From the NCBI GenBank assembly GCA_025200525.1, contig CM045770.1:134258200-134322199 (forward strand): 64,000 nt of DNA. Direction: 5' to 3'. Each line of letters opens with the position of its first letter. The first letter of the stretch is position 1. This document shows, in pieces, positions 33,380-43,676 of this stretch. Under the pieces are notes generated by a model. The model saw only the letters and a program-made list of their open reading frames with translations. It was not told the DNA's origin and made no database searches. Made by a program: the position numbers and the translations under genes. This DNA is from Camellia lanceoleosa (lineage: Eukaryota; Streptophyta; Magnoliopsida; Ericales; Theaceae).

Positions 33380-34218
33380 ATAGGCTCGGCTAGTCTATGG
33401 ATGGCATGTGAAATGCAACAACTAACACGTATTCAAGTTAGATTTGAAATACAATGCAGTTTGCATGATGCGCCGAGCCCGGTGCATGCAATACAAATGA
33501 AGATGCACGCATGCATAGCATAAGGTATGCTAAATTAAGTAAGCTTTCCAATGGCACCAGCCTTGCATCAAAATTCCAACTGTGAAAAAAGTTATGCTTG
33601 TTTTGGTGAAGGATGCTCAGTTTCGGTCCAACTGGGATGATGCCCGACTTCAACCAATCATATCTCCGCCCTCCGGACTTGGCTTTAAGAGATTCTTGAG
33701 TGAAAAATGAAGCCCCGGAAGTCTTCTTTCCAACGGTGGTGGCCTCATAGCTTAAGTCCAAGTGTGTAGACAGATGGGCCTGATTTAGCGAGGACTGCTC
33801 GTCCCTCTTCTACCCAGATTCATGCCGAACTTCTTCTCTAACTTGGTTTCTCCCCTCTTCTCCTCTTCTCTTCAACTTCAAACCCCTAAGTAAGGTGTTT
33901 TGAAAGATTTTTCAAAGATTTCATCTCTCTTTCATTCATCTCCACTTTGTCCTTGCTCGGTTTATCGAAAAGCTTATTATTTGACAAAATGTGAGCCTCG
34001 GAACATTGTAGAAACTTTATTTCAAAAATGTTTTGAAAGAGGGGGTTTTAAGGTACGAAAACCATCCAAAATAGCTTTGGTCCAACATAGGATGTGAAGT
34101 TGAGATTTGTCTCTCCCCTTGCCGAATAAACTGAACCTTTGCCCTGCACACTTTCTCCACCATGCAAACCATCAGTAATGCCCAAGTCTTGAGGGCGGTC
34201 AAAAATGGGGTGTCTACA
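33380..34218 (-). mobile_element. Solo LTR C, right fragment (5' end of the LTR)
   Basis: Starts on the minus strand at 34218 with TGTAGACACCCCATTTTTGACC and belongs to the same U3 subfamily as LTRs D and F. Near 33541 it jumps from sequence equivalent to about 52532 of F to sequence equivalent to about 55309 of F, an internal deletion of about 2.8 kb that removes the TATA box and both CCGG arrays. The solo LTR is therefore without its own promoter region. Confidence 0.88.
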
Positions 34219-36082
34219 CGCACGAAGTGCTCACTCAGAATCCAGGCGCGGCAAATCGGTCCCTCAAAGAGGATGTGGTAGTGAGACATGGTCTGAGTAG
34301 TGTGGTACTGGTCTCGGAGTCCTGAAGGAATCACATCCCATGGCTGCCATAATTACCTCATGCACCATGACCGTGTCGAAATACTGCCGAAAGAACATGA
34401 AGCTCTCTCGGGTCCTACAGGAGCGGACTGTCGTATACATCGGAGAATGGGCCGTCGCTGGGGTCTCCTCCACAGGCTCCGGAGGAAGCGTCGGGAAGTA
34501 TGCGTACACCCACAACTACAAGAAAGATGTGATCCGTACAGTGTATGAACAGATTGTTGAACGTGCGGAAAGCAGAACGCAGTACAATGCATAAGGAGTG
34601 CAGGTCTAGAGCAGATATTAGATTTTGTATGTGCAGTGTATGGTACGAAGTGTGCAACATGTATGGTGTATAGAAAATGCAAAGCAGAAAGCATCCAGTG
34701 CAAGAGCAAATGCAGAGAGTACAAGTGTTGAACAAAGCAAACGTACAAATGCTAAGCAAAGTAATGAAAAGAGAAAACTAGGTTGTGTACCTCCCAAGCT
34801 CGCCAGTAGCCGCCGATCAACCTCCCACACATTCGAGAGGTGGAGCTCATGTATCCATAAAGAGTGGTGAGGCCGGCCGCACCCCAGTCATAGAAACGGA
34901 CCCGCTGGAGTACCACCAGAGCGCCTAAGAAGTACGAACCCACGGTATTCCACCTGTTCGAAAACAAGGTGGTACCGAAAAGAATAGGAGGAAGCCCCTG
35001 GCATACTGCTCTACCTCCTCATCGGTCTCAAGGTCCTCCCCTCTGTAGTGCTCCTCAAACCAAGTGTATCTAACCATACCCGCTCGAAGAATGGGTAGAC
35101 GTGCTCCAAGTAGCGCATCCCATGCGGCCACCCATTCCCCCATGTCTGGATCAAGGGGAATCGGATCACCTCCTATGCCTAGGCTGGTGATCATGGCGAA
35201 GTCGAGAGGAGTCATCGTCATCTCTTCCGCAGTAGAGAAGTGGAAAGAGTTGGTGGTGTCCCACCACGTCTCCATAAGAGCCCCTAGGAGAAGGCGACTC
35301 GCTATAACCCGCGTCAAGCTGCAGCAAAATACGCCAAAGCCGGTCCCGTCGATGATCCGGCGGACCCTCGAGGGAAGCACATCGTACCAATCCCGAGCGG
35401 TCGTAGCACCATAACCCCTGAAGGAGCGGGATCCATCCTGCAGCAGCAAATACAGTTCAAATCAGATCAGTAGTGTATTGAGAATACAGTTCAGACAGAT
35501 CAGCAATGTATTGAAAATGCAGTTCAAGACAGATCAGCGATGTATTGAAAATGCAGTTCAGATTAGATCAGTGATGTATTGAAAATATAGTTGCATCCAG
35601 AGCAGTGATGTGTCCAAGATGCAGTCGAATTCAGAGTAGTGACACTGAGGTGCGCTCGCATACAGCACATACAGGGCAGTGATGCGCGAAGTACAGTTAA
35701 ATGCAGAGCAATAATGTATGAAATATAGTCAGATCAAAGCATGTGATGCGATCAGATCGAAACAGTGCAAGAAATGCAAATAGTTGGAAGTAATACTACA
35801 GAAAAGCAGAGTTGGTACCTCCACAGCAATGGCCGACAAGTGAGACATCGGCTCTCTTAGTAAGAGGTCGTCTGCTGCGCCTTCATCAAAATCGGTAAAA
35901 GTATGGATGCCTCCCGCCACTGGAATAATGTGAGTCTCCAGGTGATACCTCGCGGGGTCGAAGGGACGTGTGCTGAATGGTAAAGGCTGTGGCTCGATCT
36001 CTGGCTCAACCACAAAGTCCGCCAACAACTCTACTGGAGAGAGTGTGGGCAGGCCCTCATCATGCGGGATATCGTTAGCCAT
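34219..36082 (-). pseudogene. Antisense PMD gene of element A, 5' part (exons 1-3 and start of 4)
   Basis: Exon 1 is 36082-35819 (MANDIPHDEG start, RPFDPARYH, LLLREPMSHL). Exon 2 is 35437-34791 with ARDWYDVLP, a W-W-D-T-T-N-S-F-H-F stretch, MTMTPLDFAMI, GIGGDPIP, WFEEHYRG, YARGFLLF and then, after a one-base loss near 34982, LYGYMSSTS and GYWRAWE. Exon 3 is 34515-34357 (LWVYAYFPTL, FFRQYFDT). Exon 4 follows directly, without the intron present in B and G, and reads WQPW, HILFEGPICRAW and HFVR up to the LTR C insertion. Intron 1 has about five copies of a 35-bp CAGATCAGTGATGTATTGAA repeat. The frame shift and the nested insertion make it inactive. It is the founding PMD gene of this locus, antisense to A. 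Confidence 0.87.
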
Positions 36083-36475
36083 TTGAGATAGATGCAAAAA
36101 TGAGCAAATGGTGAATTTTGAACAAATCAAACCCTAGGGGAGAGAAAATTCAAGTAAAGTTGAAAACCCAGGGAAAATGAACTAACCTCGAGAGAAGTTC
36201 GGAGAAAATGATCCTTGAACGCGGGAAATGATGAAAGACACCTTGGATTCGATTTCTGATCGGTTCAAATTGAAGCAAAAACAAAGGGGTTTTAACGATT
36301 CAAGGTTGTTTAGGGTGTTGGGAAATGTGTAGAACGCACGAATCTAGAGAGAAGGCACACCTAGAGGGCAAGGAAAATGATTTCTATGCAAGGGTTTGTG
36401 AGGAAATGGGTTAGTTTTGGGTCTATCTAAAGACCCATGGCTGAAAAGACCTTTTTGCCCGAATCTGCCATCGAT
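36083..36475. other. 5' flank of the antisense PMD gene (A)
   Basis: Upstream flank and presumed leader of the minus-strand PMD gene. An in-frame ATG at 36130 would extend the protein by 16 residues; I prefer 36082 because it matches the B start. I see no convincing TATA box. Confidence 0.5.
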
Positions 36476-36574
36476 GGCCGGCAGGGGCACATCGATGGCC
36501 GACAGCTCATTATTGATAGCCGACGGTGGTCTCTGATGACCGGAAGGGGGCCGACGGTTTTCCCTGATGGCTGA
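36476..36574. promoter_or_regulatory. Phased GGCCGG array upstream of the antisense PMD gene (A)
   Basis: GGCCGG 36476, GGCCGA 36497, AGCCGA 36518, GACCGG 36538, GGCCGA 36549 and GGCTGA 36569, with steps 21, 21, 20, 11 and 20 bp. The first units read GATGGCCGGCAG and GATGGCCGACAG. LTR array 2 of the same element (41843-41942) has steps 21, 21, 21, 11 and 20. The TCTGCCATCGATGGC start is also shared with the array at 11303. Confidence 0.8.
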
Positions 36575-36841
36575 CAGGCCTCCACCAGCTTTCTCTACCT
36601 ATTTTGTCTTGGTATGTGTCCCTGGATTTCAACAATTCTGAGGAGTGTTCAAAACTCGATTCAAAATGCCTCCATGGAAACCCGGGAATCATTGTTCTCA
36701 ATGTACGGTGGTCATTGCCTATCAAAGCGCACGAGATGTATCCTTTTGAACGCATCGCAAATCTTCCGGGAGGTAAACCGGGAGTTGCCTTCAAGATGTC
36801 TTTATCAAGCATGCTTTTGTTGTCACCTAACATATACTTGT

Positions 36842-37310
36842 TGTATTAAATATCCATTATGTATATTTGCATTGTTTTGCATATCTCTATCATGCATTGT
36901 CTTGCATATCTTTATCAAGCATTGTCTTGCATATCTCTATCATGCATTGTTTTGCATATCTTTATCATGCATTGTCTTGCATATCTATATCATGCATTAT
37001 TTTGCATTCTATCTATCTCACATTGTTTTACATCTTTAACTTGCGCTGTTACGCTTATTAAGTGCGTTGTTTCGCACCCCTCTTTTAACTTGCGTTGTTA
37101 CGCTTGTTAAGTGCGTTGTTTCGCACCCCCATTTTAACTTGCGCTGTTACGCTTGTTAAGTGCGTTGTTTTGCAACCCCCCCTTTTAACTTGCGCTGTTA
37201 CGCTTGTTAAGTGCGTTGTTTCGCACCCCCCTTTTAACTTGCACTGTTACGCTCGTTAATCGCGTTGTTTCGCACCCTTTTATTAACTTGGGCTGTTACG
37301 TTTGTTACTC
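36842..37310. repeat. Minisatellites 1 and 2 of the element A 3' region
   Basis: From 36842 to about 37020, units of about 30 bp such as TTGCATATCTCTATCATGCA. From about 37026 to 37310, five units of about 54 bp containing TTAACTTGCGCTGTTACGC, TTGTTAAGTGCGTTG and TTTCGCACCCC. The boundary is abrupt. Cys/Leu-rich ORFs in these arrays are by-products of the repeats. Confidence 0.85.
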
Positions 37311-38360
37311 GCGTTGTCTCATATGTTTTATTTCTTTTACTTGCATTGTCTCGTATGTTTTACTTACGTTGTTTCGCATTCCTATAACCTGCGTTGTCTC
37401 GCATGCTTTATTTCTTTTACTTGCGTTGTCTCGCATGTTTTACCTACGTTGTCTCGCATGTTTTACTCGCGTTGTTTCGCATTCTTATAACTCGCGTTGT
37501 CTCGCATGTTTTATTTCTTTTACTTGCGTTGTCTCAAATGTTTTACCTGCGTTGTCTTGCATGTTTTACTTGCGTTGTTTCGCATTCCTATAACCTGCGT
37601 TGTCTCGCATGTTTTATTTCTTTTACTTGCATTGTCTCGCATGTTTTACCTGCGTTGTCTCGCATGTTTTACTTGTGTTGTTTCGCATTCCTATAACCTG
37701 CGTTGTCTCACATGTTTTATTTCTTTTACTTGCGTTGTCTCGCATGTTTTACCTACGTTGTCTCGCATGTTGTACTTGCGTTGTTTCGCATTCCTATAAC
37801 CTGCGTTGTCTCGCATGTTTTATTTCTTTTACATGCGTTGTCTCGCATGTTTTAACTGCATTGTCTCGCATGTTTTATTTGCGTTGTTTCGTATTCCTAT
37901 AACCTGCGTTGTCTCGCATGTTTTACTTGTTTTACTTGTGCTGTTACGCATGTCTTACTTGCGCTGTTACACACGTCTACTTCTTTAACTCGCGCTGTCA
38001 CGCATGTTTTATTTCTTCTACTTGCGCTGTTATGCATGTTTTACTTGCGCTGTTACGCATATCTTTAACTTGCGGTGTTACGCATATCTTTAACTTGCGC
38101 CGTTACGCATGTTTTAACTTGTGTTGTCATGCATGTTTTATTTGTTTTACTTGCCCTATTATGCATGTCTTACTTCTTTAAACTTGCGTTATTATGCATG
38201 TCTTATTTGCGTTGTTACGCACATGTCTCTATCTTGCGCTGTTTCACACATTTTCTTTGCGCTGTTACGCATGTTCCACCTGCGTTGTCTCGCATCCTCA
38301 GGATTGCATTGTCTTGCACTCCTTCACTTGCATTGTCACGCACTTTTCACTTGCATTGCT
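37310..38360. repeat. Higher-order minisatellite, 103-bp unit built from short monomers (A)
   Basis: From about 37310 to 37930, six copies with a 103-bp period. Each consists of monomers of the CTTGCGTTGTCTCGCATGTT type in a fixed order, with a TTTATTTCTTT spacer after the first and a CATTCCTATAAC variant closing the unit. From 37930 to 38360 related monomers (CTTGCGCTGTTACGCATG) continue without a strict higher-order period. It lies between the antisense PMD promoter and the PPT. Confidence 0.9.
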
Positions 38361-38365
38361 ATGCA

Positions 38366-38799
38366 TGTTTCTAACGATATTGTACCTATTGAGTCTCTTT
38401 CTCTTACAGGCACGATATTGTATGTACGGTTCATTTGAAGCTGATGCGACCAGACGAACCCGACGGTATTGTATTCACTTCGCGTGAGACGTGGTAAGAA
38501 TTGCATAATTTTCTTACATCCTTTCTGTTGAAATATGTAAGACTGTTATTCACTTGCTGAAAATTGTTGCATTTATTTCATATAATTGCTTCGTTACAGC
38601 TCTCTTTGCATAATCATAAGTCATGCTCTTGTATCTTGCATGTCATTTGCCTTTTGCCCCCAGCCTACGGGCGCATCTCTGCATGGTTATATCGAATGTT
38701 TTCCTGAGTCTTCGGCCTTGTCAAAAATGTGTCGTCTCTAGGCTTTGACATTTACTCCCGTCGCTTTGTGACTTTCGAGTTCTGTCAAAGAGGGGCAAC
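38366..38799 (+). other. Conserved pre-LTR block and polypurine tract of element A
   Basis: 38366-38530 shares with B (17921-18060 inverted) CGATATTGTACCT, a pyrimidine tract ending TTACAG, and GCACGATATTGTATGTACGG. 38590-38786 matches the pre-PPT segment of H and B. The PPT AAAGAGGGG is at 38787-38795, followed by CAAC and the LTR start at 38800. Confidence 0.8.
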
Positions 38800-38997
38800 T
38801 GTAGACACCCCATTTTTGACTGTTCTCAAGACTTGGTTGTGCTTGCAGGTACACCCAACAACTAGTTCGATTGCTCATCGAGTACTCGACTGCCGTGGTG
38901 GAACGTCATAGGTGTGAGCTTTCCAAACCCTGTATCCTTCCTGCCCCTTTTTTTGGACCATGTATTGGCCTTTTCTGCATGCTTTGTGGAAGGCACC

Positions 38998-39086
38998 GCC
39001 GGCCCCTTTTTGGCCCCGCCGGCCATGCCTTTGTCACTGCCGGCCATTGATGATGCCTGCCGGCCATTAACGAGCCACTACTGGCC
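38998..39086. promoter_or_regulatory. Phased GCCGGC array in U3 of LTR A
   Basis: GCCGGC at 38998, 39018, 39039 and 39059, then the degenerate GAGCC at 39072 and TGGCC at 39082, steps of 20, 21, 20, then about 11 and 10 bp. Units read CTGCCGGCCATT, the complement of the GATGGCCGGCAG units at the antisense promoters of A. The array is about 150-240 bp upstream of the TATA box. Confidence 0.8.
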
Positions 39087-39164
39087 ACCACTGATGGCCA
39101 GTAGACCCCCTGTCTCAGCAGGTTTCACGCCAGATCTTTTGAGCCAGCTGGTTTTCACTCCTCT

Positions 39165-39246
39165 TCCCTCCATACACGTGTATGGAGGGATGAAGCTCTT
39201 CCCAAGCTTGTTTAACAAGCTTCTTCTTGTTTTTCTTCTATATAAG
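39165..39246 (+). promoter_or_regulatory. LTR A core promoter: 26-bp G-box palindrome, inverted repeat, TATA box
   Basis: 39165-39190 is a perfect palindrome centred on CACGTG, with TCCCTCCATA and TATGGAGGGA arms. 39204-39222 is AAGCTTGTT, T, AACAAGCTT. The TATATAAG box is at 39239-39246. B carries a slightly mismatched version of the first palindrome in the same place. Confidence 0.75.
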
Positions 39247-41842
39247 GAGAGGCCCTCTCTCCTTAGCAGAGGTTCAGCCATTTTAGAGAAGAAAGATCTC
39301 TCTCTCTCTATATATATATATATATTTCTCACTCTCTCTCTATATATTGCATAGAATAGTGCTCTAAAGTCCATTTTTCTTGCACTTTTGCACTACAACA
39401 CATAGAGATACACCACCATATTTGAGCTGAGGTTCTTGAGGAGGTTACTTGAGCTCTGAAACTTGGTTTTTGGCCCCTAAGATTGCAAGTTTCAAAGTTG
39501 GTCTTCAAGGGTGAGTTTCTTCCCCTTTTTAGCATTTATTTGTACCTCATTTTGGCCATCCTTGCATATTGTTTTAGGCCTTTCTTTCAACTGAAAAAAG
39601 TTTTGTATTTAAGTGCTTTTGAAGTTTGTTTAAGGTCTTTTTGGTGTTAGGGGTGTATAACCCTCTTGCATGCTTTGTTTGGCCTTGTTTTGAGCCACGC
39701 TTTAAGGCCTTTGAGCTAGGCTTTGTTTGGCCTTTTAGCCATTGAAATCTAGTGGATTTTCAGTGGTAGGCATGTGGTTTTGAGGTCTCAAATCAGAGGG
39801 GGTGGCCCCCTCTCTTCTTGTTTTTGTTTGCTTGTATTATTGGCTTATCAAAGGAGCATGTATCCCTTTATTTTTGAGTCCTAGTTCAGGCACTTTTTTT
39901 GTGACTTTTAGGACCTGCCTTGACTTTGTCCTTGGCTGGTTTGGTCATATTTTGCATGCTTCTTGTATGTGTAGTGTAATCTCATTTGTGGCTCATCAAA
40001 GTAGCATGTTTGCCTAGCTTATGTTGAGTTAATTTCAGCATGTTTTTGGTGATGTTTTGCCATGACATAACTCTATCTAGAGTAGGTTTGGTCATCTTTT
40101 GCATGCTCCATATACTTGTAGAACAAATCTTGCTTTCTAGCTTTATGTGCATGATGTTTTGACTCATCATTCTAGTATGTTTTTATTCTTATTTTGGGCT
40201 GTTCTAGGACTTTTTTGGGCTAACAGGGTCATATCACTCATGTTTTGTATAGCTATAGTGTAAATGCTTTGGCTAGCCTTGGGTTTTGAGGCCCCTACCA
40301 TGCCATGCATGTGATGTTTCCATGCTTTGCCATGATTTCAAATGTTATTTCAGTCCATGAAATGTGGTCATATACGTGCATTTGACATGCTTTCAATGTC
40401 TTAGAGAGTTTGTGTTTTATGCCTCATGAATGGATCATTGTGCATCTCTCTATGCTTAGGTCTTTGAGATACCATCTCAGTGGGTTTTTGGGGTTATTAT
40501 GCCATGCCTTAACTCTGATTTTTGTTAGTTGAGTCATCCCATGCTTGATCTTAATAGGTGTAGTGTAATCCACCTTATTTGCCTTGTATGCATCATGCCT
40601 CATGCTCACCATGCTAGCTTGTTTTGGCTTCATTCCATGCATATTTTAGTCTCATATTAACATGTACTAGGACTGTTTTAGGTTGCCCTTGTCATATCCT
40701 TCATGCTTTGTATAACTGTAGTCTAATTGGCCTTGCAAGCTTTGTGTTTTGTTGACTCATGCATGCTATCTTTGAGCTATTTAGATGATTTGGCATCACT
40801 TAATACTTCATTTAAGAGCCTATAGCATTGCCATATTCCCACTTCAATCATGCTTTAAGTACCTTTGAGTGTTATGCATTATTGCCTAGTTTATGGCTTA
40901 GCTTGTATGCTTGCATGCCTAGGTCTTTGGGACCTCATCTCAGCATGTTTAGGTACTCATTTTGACCTATTTAAGCTCTGTCCATGCTTAGTTCATGTAT
41001 TTGTGCCATGTATTGCATGCCTCCTTTGTAATCCTCTTTGATAGCTCCATGTTTTAAGGACCTTCGCATGCTTTACTTGTGTTGTTTAAATGATTTGGCA
41101 TCGTTTATCATCTCATTTCAGTGCACTTAGTGTTGTTACACTTCCATGTTTTTCACTCTTTAGATGTTCTTGAGAGTTGTATCTTTATGCCTCAATTGGC
41201 GAGCCAATTGGCATGCATGCTTGTATGTGTTTTCGGTGCCTTTATTGTAGCATTATGGCCACTGATTTGGGCATCACTAAGGTTTGCCCATTTTGGTTTA
41301 AGTCCACCCTTGCATGCTGTTGCATGCTTGTCTTGCATATTGTTGTATGCTTGCTCCATCTTTGCATGTTGTCGCATGCTAGTTCCATTACATATTGTTG
41401 CATGTTTATTAAACTGCATTTTGCATGCTTAAGTCATATTGCATGATTGCATGTTCAAGTTAGCATTGTGTATGCCATCCTTGCATTGCATTGCATTGTT
41501 GTTTGGATTAAGTGTTAATCCAAGCACGAGGAACGAGGAACGTTTCATACTTCAAGTGATGAAACGTGTCTTAATTCTCGGTCGCCGACGCTCTTGATTA
41601 TCCACGATAGAGTTGTAGGCACTTATGTGTTTATTTGTGCATTCATCTCGCATTGATTTGGACAAGTTGGATCTTTAACCATCATGCATTGGGATGCGTG
41701 ATTGATGGTCGTGGATCCGATTATGCCTCTCCCTTGATGTTTCAAGGTGATATGGGGTGGCATAGTGCATACATACCCTTGGGAGACCCTCCATTTTCTC
41801 TATTTTGTGCTCTGTTGCAGCTTGGTGTCCTAGTACATCAGT

Positions 41843-41942
41843 GGCCGGCAGTGCTCTACACATGGCCGGCACCTCCTCATCCTTGGCCAACAGTGTACCA
41901 TCTTTGGCCGGCAGGTGGTCGGCAGCATCTCTCCATGGCCAG
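41843..41942. promoter_or_regulatory. Second phased GGCCGG array of LTR A
   Basis: GGCCGG 41843, GGCCGG 41864, GGCCAA 41885, GGCCGG 41906, GGTCGG 41917 and GGCCAG 41937, with steps 21, 21, 21, 11 and 20 bp. It lies 2.6 kb downstream of the TATA box. It repeats the step pattern of the array upstream of the PMD gene (36476-36574). Confidence 0.8.
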
Positions 41943-43319
41943 CAGGCCACTGATGCACTCCCCAGATTGGTTTTGGTAAGATTCAACAGGAATTCCTTGA
42001 GGACACCCTGCAGACAGAGCCTCTAAAGAACAACCAGAGAGCTTACTGGGACGGGAACCTAGCATGCATGTTCACCTTCTGCAACTTGCCGAGGCAGCAT
42101 TGTTTAAATTGCTTACTTGTTAGTTAGCATTTAGTTTTGTAGTTAGTTAATTAATTTGTTAATTAGTTAAGGTTTTGTAATAATTAGTAAGTAGTTCGCT
42201 TATTAATTCATTCAGTTATGTAATAATTAATTAGTTGGCATGTATTATTTATTCGGACCCTCCGTCGAGAGGGTGAATTTTGTAATATGTGTGCGTGCGT
42301 GTGTGCATGTCTTTTAACCCCCATTTCTTTCTCTCTTTTACTTAACCGCTTACAATGGTTAGTTCTAGGGCATATTTTCAATTAGCATCCTTATACTATG
42401 CATGTTTGCATCATTCATTCGTATTGCATGCACCGGGCTTGGCGCATCATACTAACTGCATTGTATTTCAATTCCAATTTGAATACATGTATCAATTATA
42501 GCATCTCATATGCCATCTTAGAATAGCCGAGCCTATTTCTAGTTACATTTTGCATGTGTCGCATTAGCCATTTTAACATAAACTAGGATCATGCATTGAT
42601 TACTAACTAGTTTCTGTTTTGGCTCGGAGTACACTGTGAGTGTTTACGCTTTAGCATACTGCATGTGTGTTAATGTTGCCATGAAAGCATGCTTGCCATG
42701 AGGCTAACTGCTTATTTGCTATAACTACCTGAATGCCTGTGGGTGAAGGTTAGATTACTTGAATTGGTACAATTCATTGAAATCCGCATTTTAGCCTACT
42801 TGCGAGTAGCAAACTTTAAACCATTTTCTAAACAAATGGATATGCAATGTTTTGTTCCAAATTAGGCGATCTAGTCTATACTTGTGTGTTGTGCGCATCA
42901 CATAGTAAGATTAGCTAATTAACCGGAATAAGAACACGTGTTTTCAAAAACAAGATATCATGCTTAGTACAGGCCAATCTTTGATCGAGCGAGCGGGGGT
43001 GCTCATAGATGACCTTCCCCAATCGTACCCAAGTTCCCGAGCCGAGGTAACTTTGGTGATGACGGACATGTGGCCTTGGGCAACGAGTCAAGGTTTCCTA
43101 AATTTCTCCAAAAATAAAATATTTAGGTGGCGACTCTGTATATGGCAAAGCATTCCATGTTTGGCACTTCTTTCTTAAAAATCCATTTTCCAAAACGATT
43201 TGCCGGATTTGGACTCTTTGGTGATTTATCGGTCTTGCATTGCACTTTGCAAGATCAGATTCAGAACTGTGACATTGAGTCTGAACTGTGGTAAGCCAGG
43301 CCCTTGGGGCGCGTCCACA

Positions 43320-43676
43320 GGCATACCGTTACAGTGCCGAATAACCTATGTCCCTTGCAAGTTGTAACTCGAGAACAAAATATTCGGCTCAAAGCTTAAC
43401 GTCTGGCCAAATGAGGTAATGTATTGTCGTTCGGCTATATCATCAGATGCCGATTATAGTGATGCCCTTGCCTCATTTGGGCATACCGTTACGACGTCGA
43501 ATAACCTGTGTCCCTTGCAAGTTGCAACTCAAGAACAAAATATTCGGCTCAAAGCTTAACGTCTGGCCAAATGAGGTAATGTATTGTCATGCGGCTATAT
43601 CATCAGATGCCGATTATAGTGATGCCCTTGCCTCATTTGGGCATACTGTTACAACGCCAAATAACCTGTGTCCCTT
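43320..43676. repeat. 160-bp tandem repeat of element E, left fragment
   Basis: GCATACCGTTAC starts at 43321, 43481 and 43641, so the unit is 160 bp with two full copies and the start of a third. The third is cut by solo LTR D and continues at 48175. Sequence left of 43320 is LTR A, so E was split here by A. The short ORF through the repeat has no family resemblance. Confidence 0.8.
43672..43676. repeat. Target site duplication CCCTT of solo LTR D (partner 48170-48174)
   Basis: GTGTCCCTT precedes TGTAGACACC at 43677, and CCCTTACAGGTTGC follows GTGCTACA ending at 48169. Joined, they recreate the CCCTTGCAAGTTGC phrase of the neighbouring 160-bp repeat with a few changes. Confidence 0.93.

Larger units (their letters stand above)
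38800..43319 (+). mobile_element. 3' LTR of element A
   Basis: 4520 bp from TGTAGACACCCC to GCGCGTCCACA. It directly follows A's PPT and ends against tandem-repeat sequence of element E, so A inserted into E; 43320-43324 (GGCAT) is the predicted target duplication. Landmarks are a phased array (38998-39086), a palindromic G-box (39165-39190), an inverted repeat around 39204-39222, a TATA box (39239-39246), a second array (41843-41942), an AT-rich TTAATTAA stretch near 42130-42240 and the common GGTGGCGACTC block near 43127. Confidence 0.92.

Noticed and set aside
37204..38487. Cys/Leu-rich ORFs of 60-129 codons
   Set aside because: They are translations of the 103-bp minisatellite (successive ORFs are offset by 103 bp) and have no start context or family resemblance.
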